Shown one piece after another: positions 40,482 through 49,348 of a DNA stretch of 64,000 nt. The position numbers and the translations under genes are program-made. The notes beneath the pieces are model-generated. The model was not told where the DNA came from and did not search any database. It saw nothing but the letters and a program-made list of their open reading frames with translations. Source of the DNA: Actinomycetota bacterium (GTDB lineage: Bacteria > Actinomycetota > Acidimicrobiia > IMCC26256 > VFJJ01). The stretch's first letter is position 1. Every line of letters begins with the position of its first letter. The stretch covers positions 1 to 64,000 of the forward strand of contig VFJJ01000051.1 of the NCBI GenBank assembly GCA_009886115.1, read 5' to 3'.

Positions 40482-42005
40482 ATGCATCGACGTCAATTTC
40501 TTCGGCGGGGTATCGCCGGGGTCGGGGCGGGCGTCGTCGTACCCTCGATCTCGATGCTCCATGCCCGGGCTCAGGTGGCGCCGACCGCGCCGGGGATCAG
40601 CCCCTACGGGCCGTTGTCGGAGACCCCGGACGACAACGGGCTGTTGCTTCCTGAGGGGTTCAGCTCACGGGTGATCGCCGTGGCCGGGGAACCCGTGGGC
40701 GACACCGGGTACGCCTGGCACGCCTACCCCGACGGCACCGCGACCTTCGACGACGGCGAAGGCGGTTGGTACTACGTGTGCAACAGCGAGGTGTTCGACT
40801 TCCTCGTGCCCGAGTCGGGGGGCGCGTCGGCCATCCACTTCGGACCCGATGGCGAGATCCTCGACGCGTACCGGATCCTCGAAGGGAGCAACTCCAACTG
40901 CGCCGGCGGCCCGACCCCGTGGGGAACCTGGCTGAGCTGTGAGGAGAACTTCGGCGAGACCGGGAGGGTGTTCGAATGCGACCCGACTGGCGTGAAGCCG
41001 GCGGTGGTCCACGAGGCCCTGGGCCGGTGGGCGCACGAAGCGGTCGCCGTCGATCCCGACGACGAGATCCTGTACCTGACCCAGGACCACCCCGAAGGTC
41101 TGCTCTACCGGTTCAGCCCCAATGCCTACCCGGACCTGTCGGCCGGCGTGCTCGAGGCGTGCATCGTCGTGTTCGGCGGCGCGGTCACATGGGGTCCGGT
41201 GGTCGACCCGTCGGGCGTGAGCGCGCCGACGCGGACCCAGGTTCCCGGGGCGACCGTCTTCACCGGCAACGAGGGGATCTGGTACCACGAGGGCTGGATC
41301 TACTTCACGACCAAGTACGACCACTCGGTGCACGGCATCGACCTCCGGGCCCAGATCTATCAGCTGATCTGGAAGGGCGATCCCGAAGGGCTCGGAGTCG
41401 AGGGCGCTGTGTTGTCGGGCGTCGACAACATCACCGTCGACGCGGGGACCGGTGATCTCGTCGTGGCCGAGGACGGCGGCAACATGGAGCTTGTGATCAT
41501 CACGCCCGAGGGCGTGCTGGCGCCACTCGTCCGGGTGATGGGCCAGGATGGCTCCGAGGTGACGGGTCCGGTCTTCAACCCAACGCGCGACCGGCTCTAC
41601 TTCTCGTCTCAGCGAGCCCCGGCGCTCAAGCCGTTGCGAGAGATCGTGCCCGGCCTCGACTCCGATGATCTCACGGCCGGCGTGACCTACGAGATCACCG
41701 GACCGTTCCGGGGGCGCGTCGAGCCGCCGCCGCCGCCCACGACCACCACGACCGCGCCAGCCACGACCACCACCACGACGGCGACGACAACGACCACGAC
41801 GGTCCCGTCACCGATCACCACCCTCACAGCGGCGCGCGACGCCGCAGCGGCCGCAAGCAGCGATGACGACGGCGACGACGGTTCCAGCGCGGCGCCCATC
41901 GCCATCGCCGGCGTGATCGTCGTCGCGGCCGTTGGCGGTGCGATTGCGCTTCGCCGCCGTAAGCAGGGACCTGACGACGCCAGCCCTGACGGGCTCGACG
42001 GGTGA
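40482..42005 (+). CDS. Tat-exported PhoX/DUF839 family protein with C-terminal membrane anchor
   Basis: A 507-residue surface protein. The N-terminus is a twin-arginine signal (RRQFLRRGIAGVGAGVVVP) with cleavage near ARA. Residues ~60-400 match the PhoX/DUF839 beta-propeller, with the typical GGPTPWGTWLSCEENFGE; family members are calcium-dependent alkaline phosphatases, and others are uncharacterised. A Pro/Thr stalk (~415-450), an Ala/Asp stretch, one membrane helix (~470-492) and RRRK form a tail anchor. GGGGGGA precedes the ATG at 40482. A TACACT near 40453-40458 may be its -10. It would act outside the membrane, perhaps in phosphate scavenging. Confidence 0.87.
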   Translation: MHRRQFLRRGIAGVGAGVVVPSISMLHARAQVAPTAPGISPYGPLSETPDDNGLLLPEGFSSRVIAVAGEPVGDTGYAWHAYPDGTATFDDGEGGWYYVCNSEVFDFLVPESGGASAIHFGPDGEILDAYRILEGSNSNCAGGPTPWGTWLSCEENFGETGRVFECDPTGVKPAVVHEALGRWAHEAVAVDPDDEILYLTQDHPEGLLYRFSPNAYPDLSAGVLEACIVVFGGAVTWGPVVDPSGVSAPTRTQVPGATVFTGNEGIWYHEGWIYFTTKYDHSVHGIDLRAQIYQLIWKGDPEGLGVEGAVLSGVDNITVDAGTGDLVVAEDGGNMELVIITPEGVLAPLVRVMGQDGSEVTGPVFNPTRDRLYFSSQRAPALKPLREIVPGLDSDDLTAGVTYEITGPFRGRVEPPPPPTTTTTAPATTTTTTATTTTTTVPSPITTLTAARDAAAAASSDDDGDDGSSAAPIAIAGVIVVAAVGGAIALRRRKQGPDDASPDGLDG

Positions 42006-42080
42006 CGCCAGGCGGCGTGAGCGTGTTGCACGACTGAAGGCGCCGTCTCCGACCCGACCCACTGCGTGTCGCGCCTATCG

Positions 42081-43316
42081 TCAGCTGTCGTAGCGGCGTT
42101 TGATCTCGACGATGCGGTCTTGGGCGTGGTTGGCGTCGTCGCCTTGGCTGGCGAGGAGCTGGTCGCGGTCGCGGCGGGCCTCGCGCTCGGCGATGGTGGT
42201 GTCGGCCCGGGCGATGGCGGCGTCGGTGCCGTGCTCGTGGATGAACTCGGCCCACTCCACGAGGGCCTCGACCATCTCCGACTCGGCGACCACGGCGACG
42301 TTGCGGCCCTTGACGAACAGGTGCCCCCGCTTGTTGCCCGCGGCGATCCCCAGATCGGCCTCTCGGGCCTCGCCCGGCCCGTTGACGACGCAGCCCATCA
42401 CCGCGACCTGCAGCGGCAGCTCGCGCTCACCGAAGGCGGCCATGGCCCGCTGCGCCACGTCGATCACGTCGACCTCAGCCCGTCCGCACGAGGGGCAGGC
42501 GATGAGGTCGACGCTCTTGCGTTCCCGTAGCCCCATGGCCTCGAGCAGCTGGCGGCCGGCCCTCACCTCCTCGACCGGGTCGGCGGTGAGCGAGTAGCGG
42601 ATGGTGTCGCCGATGCCCTCGGCGAGGAGCGTCGCGATGCCGGCCGTCGACTTGATCAGCCCGGCGGGCGGTGGACCGGCCTCGGTGACACCGAGGTGCA
42701 GCGGATGATCGGTGACGTCGGCCAGCATCCGGTAGGCCTCGATCATGAGCATCACGTTCGACGCCTTGACCGAGATCTTCACATCGTCGAAGCCGACCTC
42801 GGCGAAGTAGGCCAGTTCCTGCTGGGCCGACTCGACCATGGCCTCGGGCGTGACCCGTCCGCCGTGCTTGGCGTAGAGCGCAGGGTCGAGCGAACCGCCG
42901 TTCACCCCGATGCGGATGGGCACGTTGCGGTCGCGGCATTCCTGGGCCACGAGCTTGATGTGCTCGGGGCGACGGATGTTGCCGGGGTTGAGGCGCAGGC
43001 AGGCCACGCCAGCGTCGAGCGCAGCCAGGGCCATCTTGTACTGGTGGTGGATGTCGGCCACGATCGGGACGGGCGAGCGGGGCACGATCTGCGCCAGGCC
43101 CTCGGCCGCTTCGATCTCGTTGCAGGTGCAGCGCACGATGTCGGCGCCGGCAGCGGCCAACGCGTAGATCTGCTGGAGGGTCCCCTCGACGTCGGCCGTC
43201 TTGGTGATCGTCATCGACTGCACGGTGATCGGCGAGCCACCGCCGACCGGTACCGTCCCGACGTGCAGGAGGCGGGTGATCCGGCGCGGGTGGGTGGTCG
43301 AGCTGTTGGCGTCCAT
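42081..43316 (-). CDS. ispG: (E)-4-hydroxy-3-methylbut-2-enyl-diphosphate synthase IspG (GcpE)
   Basis: Iron-sulphur enzyme of the MEP isoprenoid pathway, 411 residues. The TIM-barrel start (GGGSPITVQSMTITKTADV) and the C-terminal [4Fe-4S] ligands (CPSCGRAEVD, then CVVNGPGEA) are intact. A charged ~50-residue tail extends beyond the usual end. It lies 42 bases after the site-2 protease gene, in the conserved dxr-rip-ispG order. It shows that the organism uses the MEP route. Confidence 0.96.
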   Translation of the reverse strand: MDANSSTTHPRRITRLLHVGTVPVGGGSPITVQSMTITKTADVEGTLQQIYALAAAGADIVRCTCNEIEAAEGLAQIVPRSPVPIVADIHHQYKMALAALDAGVACLRLNPGNIRRPEHIKLVAQECRDRNVPIRIGVNGGSLDPALYAKHGGRVTPEAMVESAQQELAYFAEVGFDDVKISVKASNVMLMIEAYRMLADVTDHPLHLGVTEAGPPPAGLIKSTAGIATLLAEGIGDTIRYSLTADPVEEVRAGRQLLEAMGLRERKSVDLIACPSCGRAEVDVIDVAQRAMAAFGERELPLQVAVMGCVVNGPGEAREADLGIAAGNKRGHLFVKGRNVAVVAESEMVEALVEWAEFIHEHGTDAAIARADTTIAEREARRDRDQLLASQGDDANHAQDRIVEIKRRYDS

Positions 43317-43358
43317 CAGCGCGAACTCATCGGAGGAAGGCCATCAGGAGGACGGCCA

Positions 43359-44576
43359 TCAGAACGGGTTCTGCTGACCGCGCACGAGATCGAGATAGAT
43401 CGAGGTGATGGCGATGAAGGCCACCATCACCAGCACGGCGCCGGCCAAGGGCATGATCTTGTTCATGTCGGCCTGAACCCGACGGCGGCGGACGGTCGAT
43501 GCCACCTTCTCGTAGGTGGCGATGGCGATCAAGCCACCGTCGAACGGAGGCAGCGGCAGCAGGTTGAAGATCGCCAGGGCCAGGTTGATGATCGCCATGA
43601 CGATCAGCACGCTGCGGATGCCGTCGCGCGCTGCGTCGCCGCCGAGGTCGTAGAGGCCCACGACCGAGACGAACCGGTTCTCGTCGGCCTTGTCCTGCAC
43701 CTGCTCGTCGTCGGTGAACAGGCCCTGCACGTAGCCGTCGAGGTTGCCGAAGAAGCCGCCGAACGCACTGATCGTGCCCGTCGTCTGACGCCAGATGTCG
43801 CCGACCGAGGTGGTCAAGGACTCGACGGGACCCAGCCGGTCGTACCGGCCCTCGGGACTGATGCCGAGACGGCCGACGCCTTCGACGCTCTCGGGCGTGG
43901 CCGTCACCGAGCGGGGCTCCTCCCCCGGCCGCTGGTACACCACTGTGACCGCCTGCCCGGCCAGCGGCTGCACGATCTCGGGCACGTCGGCCCACTCCTC
44001 GACCGGCGTGCCGTCGATGGAGAGGATCGTGTCGCCGGGCTGGAGGCCCACGGCCGCGGCAGGTGTCCCTTCGCCGACGACGTTGACCACGGTGGTCGCC
44101 CGAGCCACGCCGAAGCCCGCGTACACGACGAACAACAACACGAAGGCCAGGAGCACGTTCATGAACGGGCCCGCGAAGGCGACGATGAAGCGCGACCGGT
44201 AGCGCTTCGAGCGGTAGGTGCGGTCCTCGTCGGCCGGATCGACCTCCTCGAGGTTGTTCATGCCGATGATCTTCACGTAGCCCCCGAGGGGGAGGGCCTT
44301 GAAGCCGTACTCGGTCTCGCCCCGGCGGAACGACCAGATGCGGGGACCGAAGCCGGCGAAGAACTCGGTGACCTTCATGCCCGACCACTTGGCCGCGGCG
44401 AAGTGCCCGAACTCGTGCACGACGATGAACACGACCAGTCCGCCGAGCACGCCCAGCAGGTTGACGGCCGAGGCCGGCCGGATGATCGTGAACAGCACGA
44501 GGGCCACGACCACCAGCACGACGTTTCGCACCGTGGTCTTGCGGTCGAGCTGCTGCTCTTCGAAGACGTCTCGCAT
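43359..44576 (-). CDS. site-2 (M50) intramembrane metalloprotease, Rip1/RseP type
   Basis: Zinc protease that cleaves membrane anti-sigma factors or other signal proteins within the bilayer. The zinc motif HEFGH lies in the first helix region (about 54-58), a single PDZ domain (about 165-235) follows, and the third ligand motif NLLPLPPFDGG is near residue 330. At 405 residues it is of normal length. AGGAG precedes the ATG at 44576. It sits between dxr and ispG, as Rip1 does in Mycobacterium. Confidence 0.94.
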   Translation of the reverse strand: MRDVFEEQQLDRKTTVRNVVLVVVALVLFTIIRPASAVNLLGVLGGLVVFIVVHEFGHFAAAKWSGMKVTEFFAGFGPRIWSFRRGETEYGFKALPLGGYVKIIGMNNLEEVDPADEDRTYRSKRYRSRFIVAFAGPFMNVLLAFVLLFVVYAGFGVARATTVVNVVGEGTPAAAVGLQPGDTILSIDGTPVEEWADVPEIVQPLAGQAVTVVYQRPGEEPRSVTATPESVEGVGRLGISPEGRYDRLGPVESLTTSVGDIWRQTTGTISAFGGFFGNLDGYVQGLFTDDEQVQDKADENRFVSVVGLYDLGGDAARDGIRSVLIVMAIINLALAIFNLLPLPPFDGGLIAIATYEKVASTVRRRRVQADMNKIMPLAGAVLVMVAFIAITSIYLDLVRGQQNPF

Positions 44577-44664
44577 CCTGCTCCTGTCAGCGCCGACGCT
44601 GCGTCACCCGTTCGTCGGCGGCGGGCTCCACGGATGCAGGCCCGCTACGACGATCGAGCATCGC

Positions 44665-45789
44665 TCATGCGCCACGGCGGCGATCGATGATCTGGGTGGC
44701 TCGGGCGCGTCCGCGAGCATCGGCGTCGAGCACAGCACCGAGCGTACCGGCCGGACCGGCGGTCTCCGACGCGAGCACCTCGCCGATCGTCTCGTCGATC
44801 GCCAGCCAGGAGACCTCGCCGGCCAGGAACGCCTCGACGGCGACCTCGTTGGCCGCGTTGAGCAGCGCCGGGGCCAGCCCGCCGACCCGGGCGGCCTCAT
44901 AGGCATGGGCCAGGCAGCGGAACGTCTCGAGATCGGCGGTCTCGAACGTGAGTTGCGACAGCCGGGTCCAGTCGATGACCCCGACGGCCTGCGGGACCCG
45001 ACCCGGGTCGGCCATCGCATAGCCGATCGGCCCGCGCATGTCGGGCATCGAGAGCTGGGCGATGGTGGCGCCGTCGCAGAACTCGACCATCCCATGGATG
45101 ATCGACTGGGGGTGGATCACCACCTCGATCTGGTCGAGCGAAACCTCGAAGAGCTCCTTGGCTTCGATGACCTCCAGGCCCTTGTTCATGAGCGTCGACG
45201 AGTCGATGGTGATCTTGGGGCCCATCGACCACGTCGGGTGCTTGAGCGCCTCCTCGACCCGCACGTCGGCCAGCGCGGCCCGCGTGCGGCCGCGGAACGG
45301 CCCGCCGCTGCCGGTGATGAGCAGACGCCGGACCTCGGCCGGCGATCCGGCCCGCATCGCTTGGTACAAGGCCGAATGCTCGGAGTCGACGGGAACGATG
45401 ACGCCGCCGCCGTCCATGCGGGCCTTGGCCACGACCGGCCCGGCGGCGATGAGGCTCTCCTTGTTGGCCAAGCCGAGCCGCTTGCCCGACTCCAGCGCCG
45501 CCAGTGTGGCCGGCAACCCGGCGAAGCCCACGACGGCGTTGATGACGATGTCGACGTCGTCGAGGCTGGCCAGACCGGCGAGAGCCGACGGATCATCGCC
45601 GCAGATCCGAGCCTTCCCCGCGGCGACGCCGAACTCGAGCGCCTGGGCGGCGAGCAGGTCGACGTTTCGCCCCGAGGCCAGCGCCACCACGCGGTAGCGC
45701 TCGGGGTTGGCGCGCACGACGTCGAGGCTCTGCGTGCCGACCGAGCCGGTCGAGCCGAGCACCGCCACCCCGAGTCGATCAGTCCTCAT
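44665..45789 (-). CDS. dxr: 1-deoxy-D-xylulose-5-phosphate reductoisomerase
   Basis: Second enzyme of the MEP pathway, NADPH and metal dependent, 374 residues. The nucleotide motif GSTGSVGTQSLDVV is at residues 12-25, the metal/substrate motif DSEHSALYQ near 154, and the C-terminal helical domain is present. TTGGAG upstream of the ATG at 45789 is a weak ribosome site. The gene follows cdsA after a 214-base spacer that holds palindromes. Confidence 0.96.
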   Translation of the reverse strand: MRTDRLGVAVLGSTGSVGTQSLDVVRANPERYRVVALASGRNVDLLAAQALEFGVAAGKARICGDDPSALAGLASLDDVDIVINAVVGFAGLPATLAALESGKRLGLANKESLIAAGPVVAKARMDGGGVIVPVDSEHSALYQAMRAGSPAEVRRLLITGSGGPFRGRTRAALADVRVEEALKHPTWSMGPKITIDSSTLMNKGLEVIEAKELFEVSLDQIEVVIHPQSIIHGMVEFCDGATIAQLSMPDMRGPIGYAMADPGRVPQAVGVIDWTRLSQLTFETADLETFRCLAHAYEAARVGGLAPALLNAANEVAVEAFLAGEVSWLAIDETIGEVLASETAGPAGTLGAVLDADARGRARATQIIDRRRGA

Positions 45790-45799
45790 GCCGTCTCCA

Positions 45800-45828
45800 A
45801 GTCGCCTGCGGCGACGTCGCCGGCGACT
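45800..45828. repeat. nested GTCGCC/GGCGAC palindromes
   Basis: AGTCGCC at 45800-45806 pairs with GGCGACT at 45822-45828, and between them 45810-45821 (GGCGACGTCGCC) is itself a perfect palindrome. It lies just upstream of dxr in the cdsA-dxr spacer. Confidence 0.75.
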
Positions 45829-45961
45829 CCGGGACCTCGCTGCGCTCGGCGAAAATCAACGGCACATCCTCACTGTGTTCCAATCGGCAGTTGTCGACCT
45901 GAGACCGAGGTGCCGGCAGCACCCGGTCCGGAGAATCCCGCACTCACCCCGCTCGCTCCGA

Positions 45962-46006
45962 TGAGAGCTCGAAACCGGAAGATCCACGTAACCCTGTGAG
46001 CTCTCA
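45962..46006 (-). other. inverted repeat overlapping the cdsA stop codon
   Basis: TGAGAGCTC at 45962-45970 and GAGCTCTCA at 45998-46006 are exact reverse complements. The second arm includes the cdsA TGA. It may form a 3'-end hairpin; no T-tract follows. Confidence 0.5.
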
Positions 46007-47791
46007 ACCGATGTCGAGCACGATCGTGAGGTAGTACGCGAAGGGCATCGAGAACAACAGACCGTCGAACCGGTCGAACACGCCGCCGTGACCGGGAAGG
46101 AGCCCGCCGAAGTCCTTGATCCCCAGATCGCGCTTGATCATCGACTCGGCGAGATCGCCGATCGGTGCCGCCAGGCCGACCACGAGACCCAACCAGAGGC
46201 AGTGGACCCGGCTCGTGTCCCACGGAGCGATCTCGTGCACACCCAGCACGGCCACGGCGATGGAGCCGGCGACACCGGCGAAGAACCCGGCCCAGGTCTT
46301 GTTGGGCGAGATGTGCGGGGCCAGGCGCTGATGGCCGATGTGGCTGCCGACGAGGTAGGCCGCGATGTCGTTGACCACGACGCACAGCGCGACGCCGATC
46401 ACGAGACCCACGCCGTCGACTGACCGGCCGAGGAGCAGCCCCACGAAGCCGGCGAGCATCCCGATGTAGCCGAACCCGAGGTAGGTCATCCCCAGGTTGG
46501 CCACGGGTCTGGCCCGCACGGCACCTGTGAGGTACCACAGCATCGTGAACACGATGATGATCCCGATGACGAGGGGGAACGCCTCGGGGCCGCGCTTGAA
46601 CGCGATCGCCGGCATGGCGGCGGCGCCGATCATCCCGAGCAGGGCAGCTGGGCGATAGCCCTGCGATCGCGATCCGGCGTAGAGCTCGGCCGTGGCCAGT
46701 GCGCCGATCACCGACGCCAGCGCGGCCACCCAACCCCGACCCAGGTTGAACGCCAGGAGGGCCACGATGCCCATGGCCACACCGACGACGATCCGCACCA
46801 CGAGGTCGTCGGGTCGGGAAGGCTCGTTAAACATCTCGGGCGGTCCGAAGTCGGGCTCGGCACGCAGCTGTCCGGTCCCCAGGCCCGGCCCGCCCCCGAG
46901 GAGGGGTCCCTCGGCGTCGGCGTCGTCGTCGATCGCACCCGGCTGCACGCTGCTCGGACCTCCGCGGGCGGTGCGACGGCCCGCACCGCCACCCGGGCGA
47001 CGCTCGGCTCCCCGCGCCCGACGCTCCTGCACCTGGCGGGCGAAGACATCGTCCTCGTCGACATCGGGTTCGTCGTCGGACAGCGCCCCGAGGGCGTCGT
47101 CGTCCTTGATGAGCTCGTCCGGATGGAAGTCGGGCTCGGCCCAGTCGCCCGAGTGATGGCGAAAACGGGGTGCCGACACCTTCGACCAGGCGTCGCCCTC
47201 GTCGTCGTCGGGCTCGTCTCCGAAGATCCTCGGCATCTGTCCGGTTGCCGGCTCGGTCCAATGCGGCAGGCGCGTCGAAGCTTCAGCCCGGCCCGGATCC
47301 GGCTGAGCGTCGGCTTGGGCTCGCAGCGCCCGTTCATCCAGGGCCCGCTCGGCCCGCTCGGCCTCAGCCCGCTGTGCCCGCTCGGCCCGGGCCCGCTCGG
47401 CCTGCTCGGCCTGGGCCGCCTGGGCGCGCTCGGCCTGGGTCTGCGCCAGGCGCTCGTCGGCTCCGATGACCCGGCGGGGCCCAGCTGCGGCCACGGGCGC
47501 CGAAGCGCCGGTACCACGGACAGAGCGTTCGATGCCACGCGCGTCGGCGAGCTCGTCGCCGTCATCGTCATCGGCGTCGTCATCGGCGTCGCCGAACGAC
47601 GAGCCACCGAGACGCATCGATGGCGCGAACCGGGGATCCGGTCCCGGGCCTCCCGGCGTGGGCGCACCAGCTCGCCCGACGCTCTGCCCGCGTTCCATCG
47701 CCAGGCGCGCCTCGTCGGCACCGATGATGCGCACGCGCTCGCTCGGCGCGGCGGAGCGGTCAGGAAGCTGGTCGTCGCCGTGATCGTCCAC
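46004..47791 (-). CDS. cdsA: phosphatidate cytidylyltransferase with large N-terminal cytoplasmic extension
   Basis: Makes CDP-diacylglycerol, the precursor that PgsA (also in this window) uses. The C-terminal ~270 residues are a normal CdsA: about eight membrane helices, SPNKTWAGF, and the signature AESMIKRDLGIKDFGGLLPGHGGVFDRFD. Ahead of it lie ~320 residues with no membrane segments: acidic stretches, a Glu/Arg/Ala/Gln coiled-coil stretch (~125-165) and further acidic/Arg parts. I start at the GTG at 47791, with GGGAGGA nine bases before; an upstream GTG/ATG to 47929 is possible. TACCGT at 47844-47849 is a candidate -10. The extension has no family I recognise. Confidence 0.92.
   Translation of the reverse strand: MDDHGDDQLPDRSAAPSERVRIIGADEARLAMERGQSVGRAGAPTPGGPGPDPRFAPSMRLGGSSFGDADDDADDDDGDELADARGIERSVRGTGASAPVAAAGPRRVIGADERLAQTQAERAQAAQAEQAERARAERAQRAEAERAERALDERALRAQADAQPDPGRAEASTRLPHWTEPATGQMPRIFGDEPDDDEGDAWSKVSAPRFRHHSGDWAEPDFHPDELIKDDDALGALSDDEPDVDEDDVFARQVQERRARGAERRPGGGAGRRTARGGPSSVQPGAIDDDADAEGPLLGGGPGLGTGQLRAEPDFGPPEMFNEPSRPDDLVVRIVVGVAMGIVALLAFNLGRGWVAALASVIGALATAELYAGSRSQGYRPAALLGMIGAAAMPAIAFKRGPEAFPLVIGIIIVFTMLWYLTGAVRARPVANLGMTYLGFGYIGMLAGFVGLLLGRSVDGVGLVIGVALCVVVNDIAAYLVGSHIGHQRLAPHISPNKTWAGFFAGVAGSIAVAVLGVHEIAPWDTSRVHCLWLGLVVGLAAPIGDLAESMIKRDLGIKDFGGLLPGHGGVFDRFDGLLFSMPFAYYLTIVLDIG
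47335..47460 (-). repeat. GCCCGCTCGGCC-type degenerate repeats in cdsA
   Basis: Short units on the plus strand (GCCCGCTCGGCC and variants) encode the Ala-Glu-Arg-Ala heptad-like segment of the CdsA extension. Confidence 0.6.
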
Positions 47792-47843
47792 GCTGGTGTT
47801 TCCTCCCGGGTGCGAGACGCTCTCGTACCACCTGCAACGCGCC

Positions 47844-47849
47844 ACGGTA
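47844..47849 (-). promoter_or_regulatory. candidate -10 TACCGT for cdsA
   Basis: The minus strand reads TACCGT 52 bases before the GTG of cdsA, in the 134-base spacer after frr. No consensus -35 is visible. Confidence 0.35.
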
Positions 47850-47925
47850 CCCCAGGGGACCGTCGGGACGATGGTTTCGGGCGAAGTGTCCGCCGCTCGA
47901 GCAAATGCTCGGTCGGCACGTCCGA

Positions 47926-48486
47926 TCAAACCTCGAGCAGCTCGGCTTCTTTGTGCGAGAGCTTGGCGTCGATGATCTCCACGAACTCGTGGGTGATCTT
48001 CTCGAGTTCCTTCTCGGCCCGGGCGAGAGCATCCTCGGAGATCTCCCCCTCCTTCTCGAAGTCCTCGAGGTCGCCTCGGGCATGGCGCCGGACGTTGCGG
48101 ATGGCCACGCGCGCGTCCTCGGCCTTGGTCTTGACGACCTTCACGAACTCCTTGCGTCGCTCCTCGGTGAGCGGCGGGAACGCCAGCCTGATCACGATCC
48201 CGTCATTGCCCGGGTTGATACCCAGATCGCTGCTGCGCAACGCCTTCTCGATGGCGGTGATCGTGGTCTTGTCGTAGGGCGAGATCACGAGCATCCGCGG
48301 CTCGGGCACGCTGAAACCCGCTATCTGCTGAAGTGCCATCTCCGAGCCGTAGACGTCGACCCGGAGCTTCTCGACGAGCCCCGAGTTGGCCCGTCCCGTG
48401 CGGACCCGGGAGAAGTCGTCGAGCAGATGCTCGACGGCCTTGGCCATCTTCTCCCTGGCGTCATCGAGGATTTCCTTCTCGATCAT
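47926..48486 (-). CDS. frr: ribosome recycling factor
   Basis: Splits post-termination ribosomes with EF-G. The 186-residue sequence has the RVRTGRANSGLVEKLRVDVYG motif and the GNDGIVIRLAFPPLTEERRKE block. GGAGGAGAG precedes the ATG at 48486. It follows pyrH with a 34-base gap. Confidence 0.97.
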   Translation of the reverse strand: MIEKEILDDAREKMAKAVEHLLDDFSRVRTGRANSGLVEKLRVDVYGSEMALQQIAGFSVPEPRMLVISPYDKTTITAIEKALRSSDLGINPGNDGIVIRLAFPPLTEERRKEFVKVVKTKAEDARVAIRNVRRHARGDLEDFEKEGEISEDALARAEKELEKITHEFVEIIDAKLSHKEAELLEV

Positions 48487-48520
48487 GGTGCTCTCCTCCT
48501 GGACTTGTCGCGAGACCCGG

Positions 48521-49252
48521 TCAGGACACGATGGAGCCGACACCGTCCTCGCCGAGGAGGACCCGTCGGATCGTGCCCGGCGTGATCACGTTGAACACGA
48601 TGATCGGGAGCTTGTTCTCCATGCAGAACGTGATGGCGGTCGAATCCATCACCTGGATGTTCACGTCGTTGAGCGCGTCGTTGAACGCGACCCTGTCGAG
48701 CTTCTTGGCGTCGGGAAACTTGCGGGGGTCGCGGTCGTACACGCCGTCGACGCTGCCGTGGGTGCCCTTGAGGACGGCCTCGGCGCCGATCTCGGCCGCG
48801 CGGAGCGCAGCAGTCGTGTCGGTGGTGAAGTACGGGTTCCCGGTACCGGCCGCGAAGATCACGATGCGGCCCTTCTCGAGGTGGCGGATGGCCCGCCTCC
48901 TGATGTACGGCTCGGCCACCTGGGCCATGGCGATGGCGGTCTGCACCCGGCAGGGCTGGTCGAGCTTCTCGAGCGCATCCTGCAACGCCAAGGCGTTGAT
49001 GACCGTGCCGAGCATCCCCATGTAGTCGGCGGTGCCCCGGTCCATGCCGCCGCGGGATCCCGAGAGCCCTCGGAAGATGTTGCCCCCGCCGACGACCACG
49101 GCGATCTCGACGTTGAGGTTCTCACGGGCCTCGACGATCTCGGCGGCGACCTGGTGCACGATCTCGGCGTCGATGCCGTACTTGATGCTCGTGTCGGCGA
49201 ACGCCTCGCCGGAGAGCTTGAGGAGCACTCGGCCGTAACGGCTCTGCGCCAT
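48521..49252 (-). CDS. pyrH: UMP kinase
   Basis: Amino-acid-kinase-fold enzyme that phosphorylates UMP to UDP; it is usually hexameric and UTP-inhibited. Residues ~5-20 ([12 protein letters not shown]), [22 protein letters not shown] and the uridine-binding late part are intact in 243 residues. GGAGAGG precedes the ATG at 49252; the in-frame extension to 49336 is not conserved. It sits between tsf and frr. Confidence 0.97.
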   Translation of the reverse strand: MAQSRYGRVLLKLSGEAFADTSIKYGIDAEIVHQVAAEIVEARENLNVEIAVVVGGGNIFRGLSGSRGGMDRGTADYMGMLGTVINALALQDALEKLDQPCRVQTAIAMAQVAEPYIRRRAIRHLEKGRIVIFAAGTGNPYFTTDTTAALRAAEIGAEAVLKGTHGSVDGVYDRDPRKFPDAKKLDRVAFNDALNDVNIQVMDSTAITFCMENKLPIIVFNVITPGTIRRVLLGEDGVGSIVS

Positions 49253-49348
49253 CACCTCTCCGATCGCCAATGCAGCCTGACTGGACGGGGCGCCAACGCT
49301 GCAACCCAGAGGACGCCCCCCATCGATCGAGGGCACCGGGCGATCAGG

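Noticed and set aside
42696-44690. A 664-codon plus-strand frame antisense to ispG and the M50 protease
   Set aside because: His/Asp/Gly-rich shadow translation, no domain.
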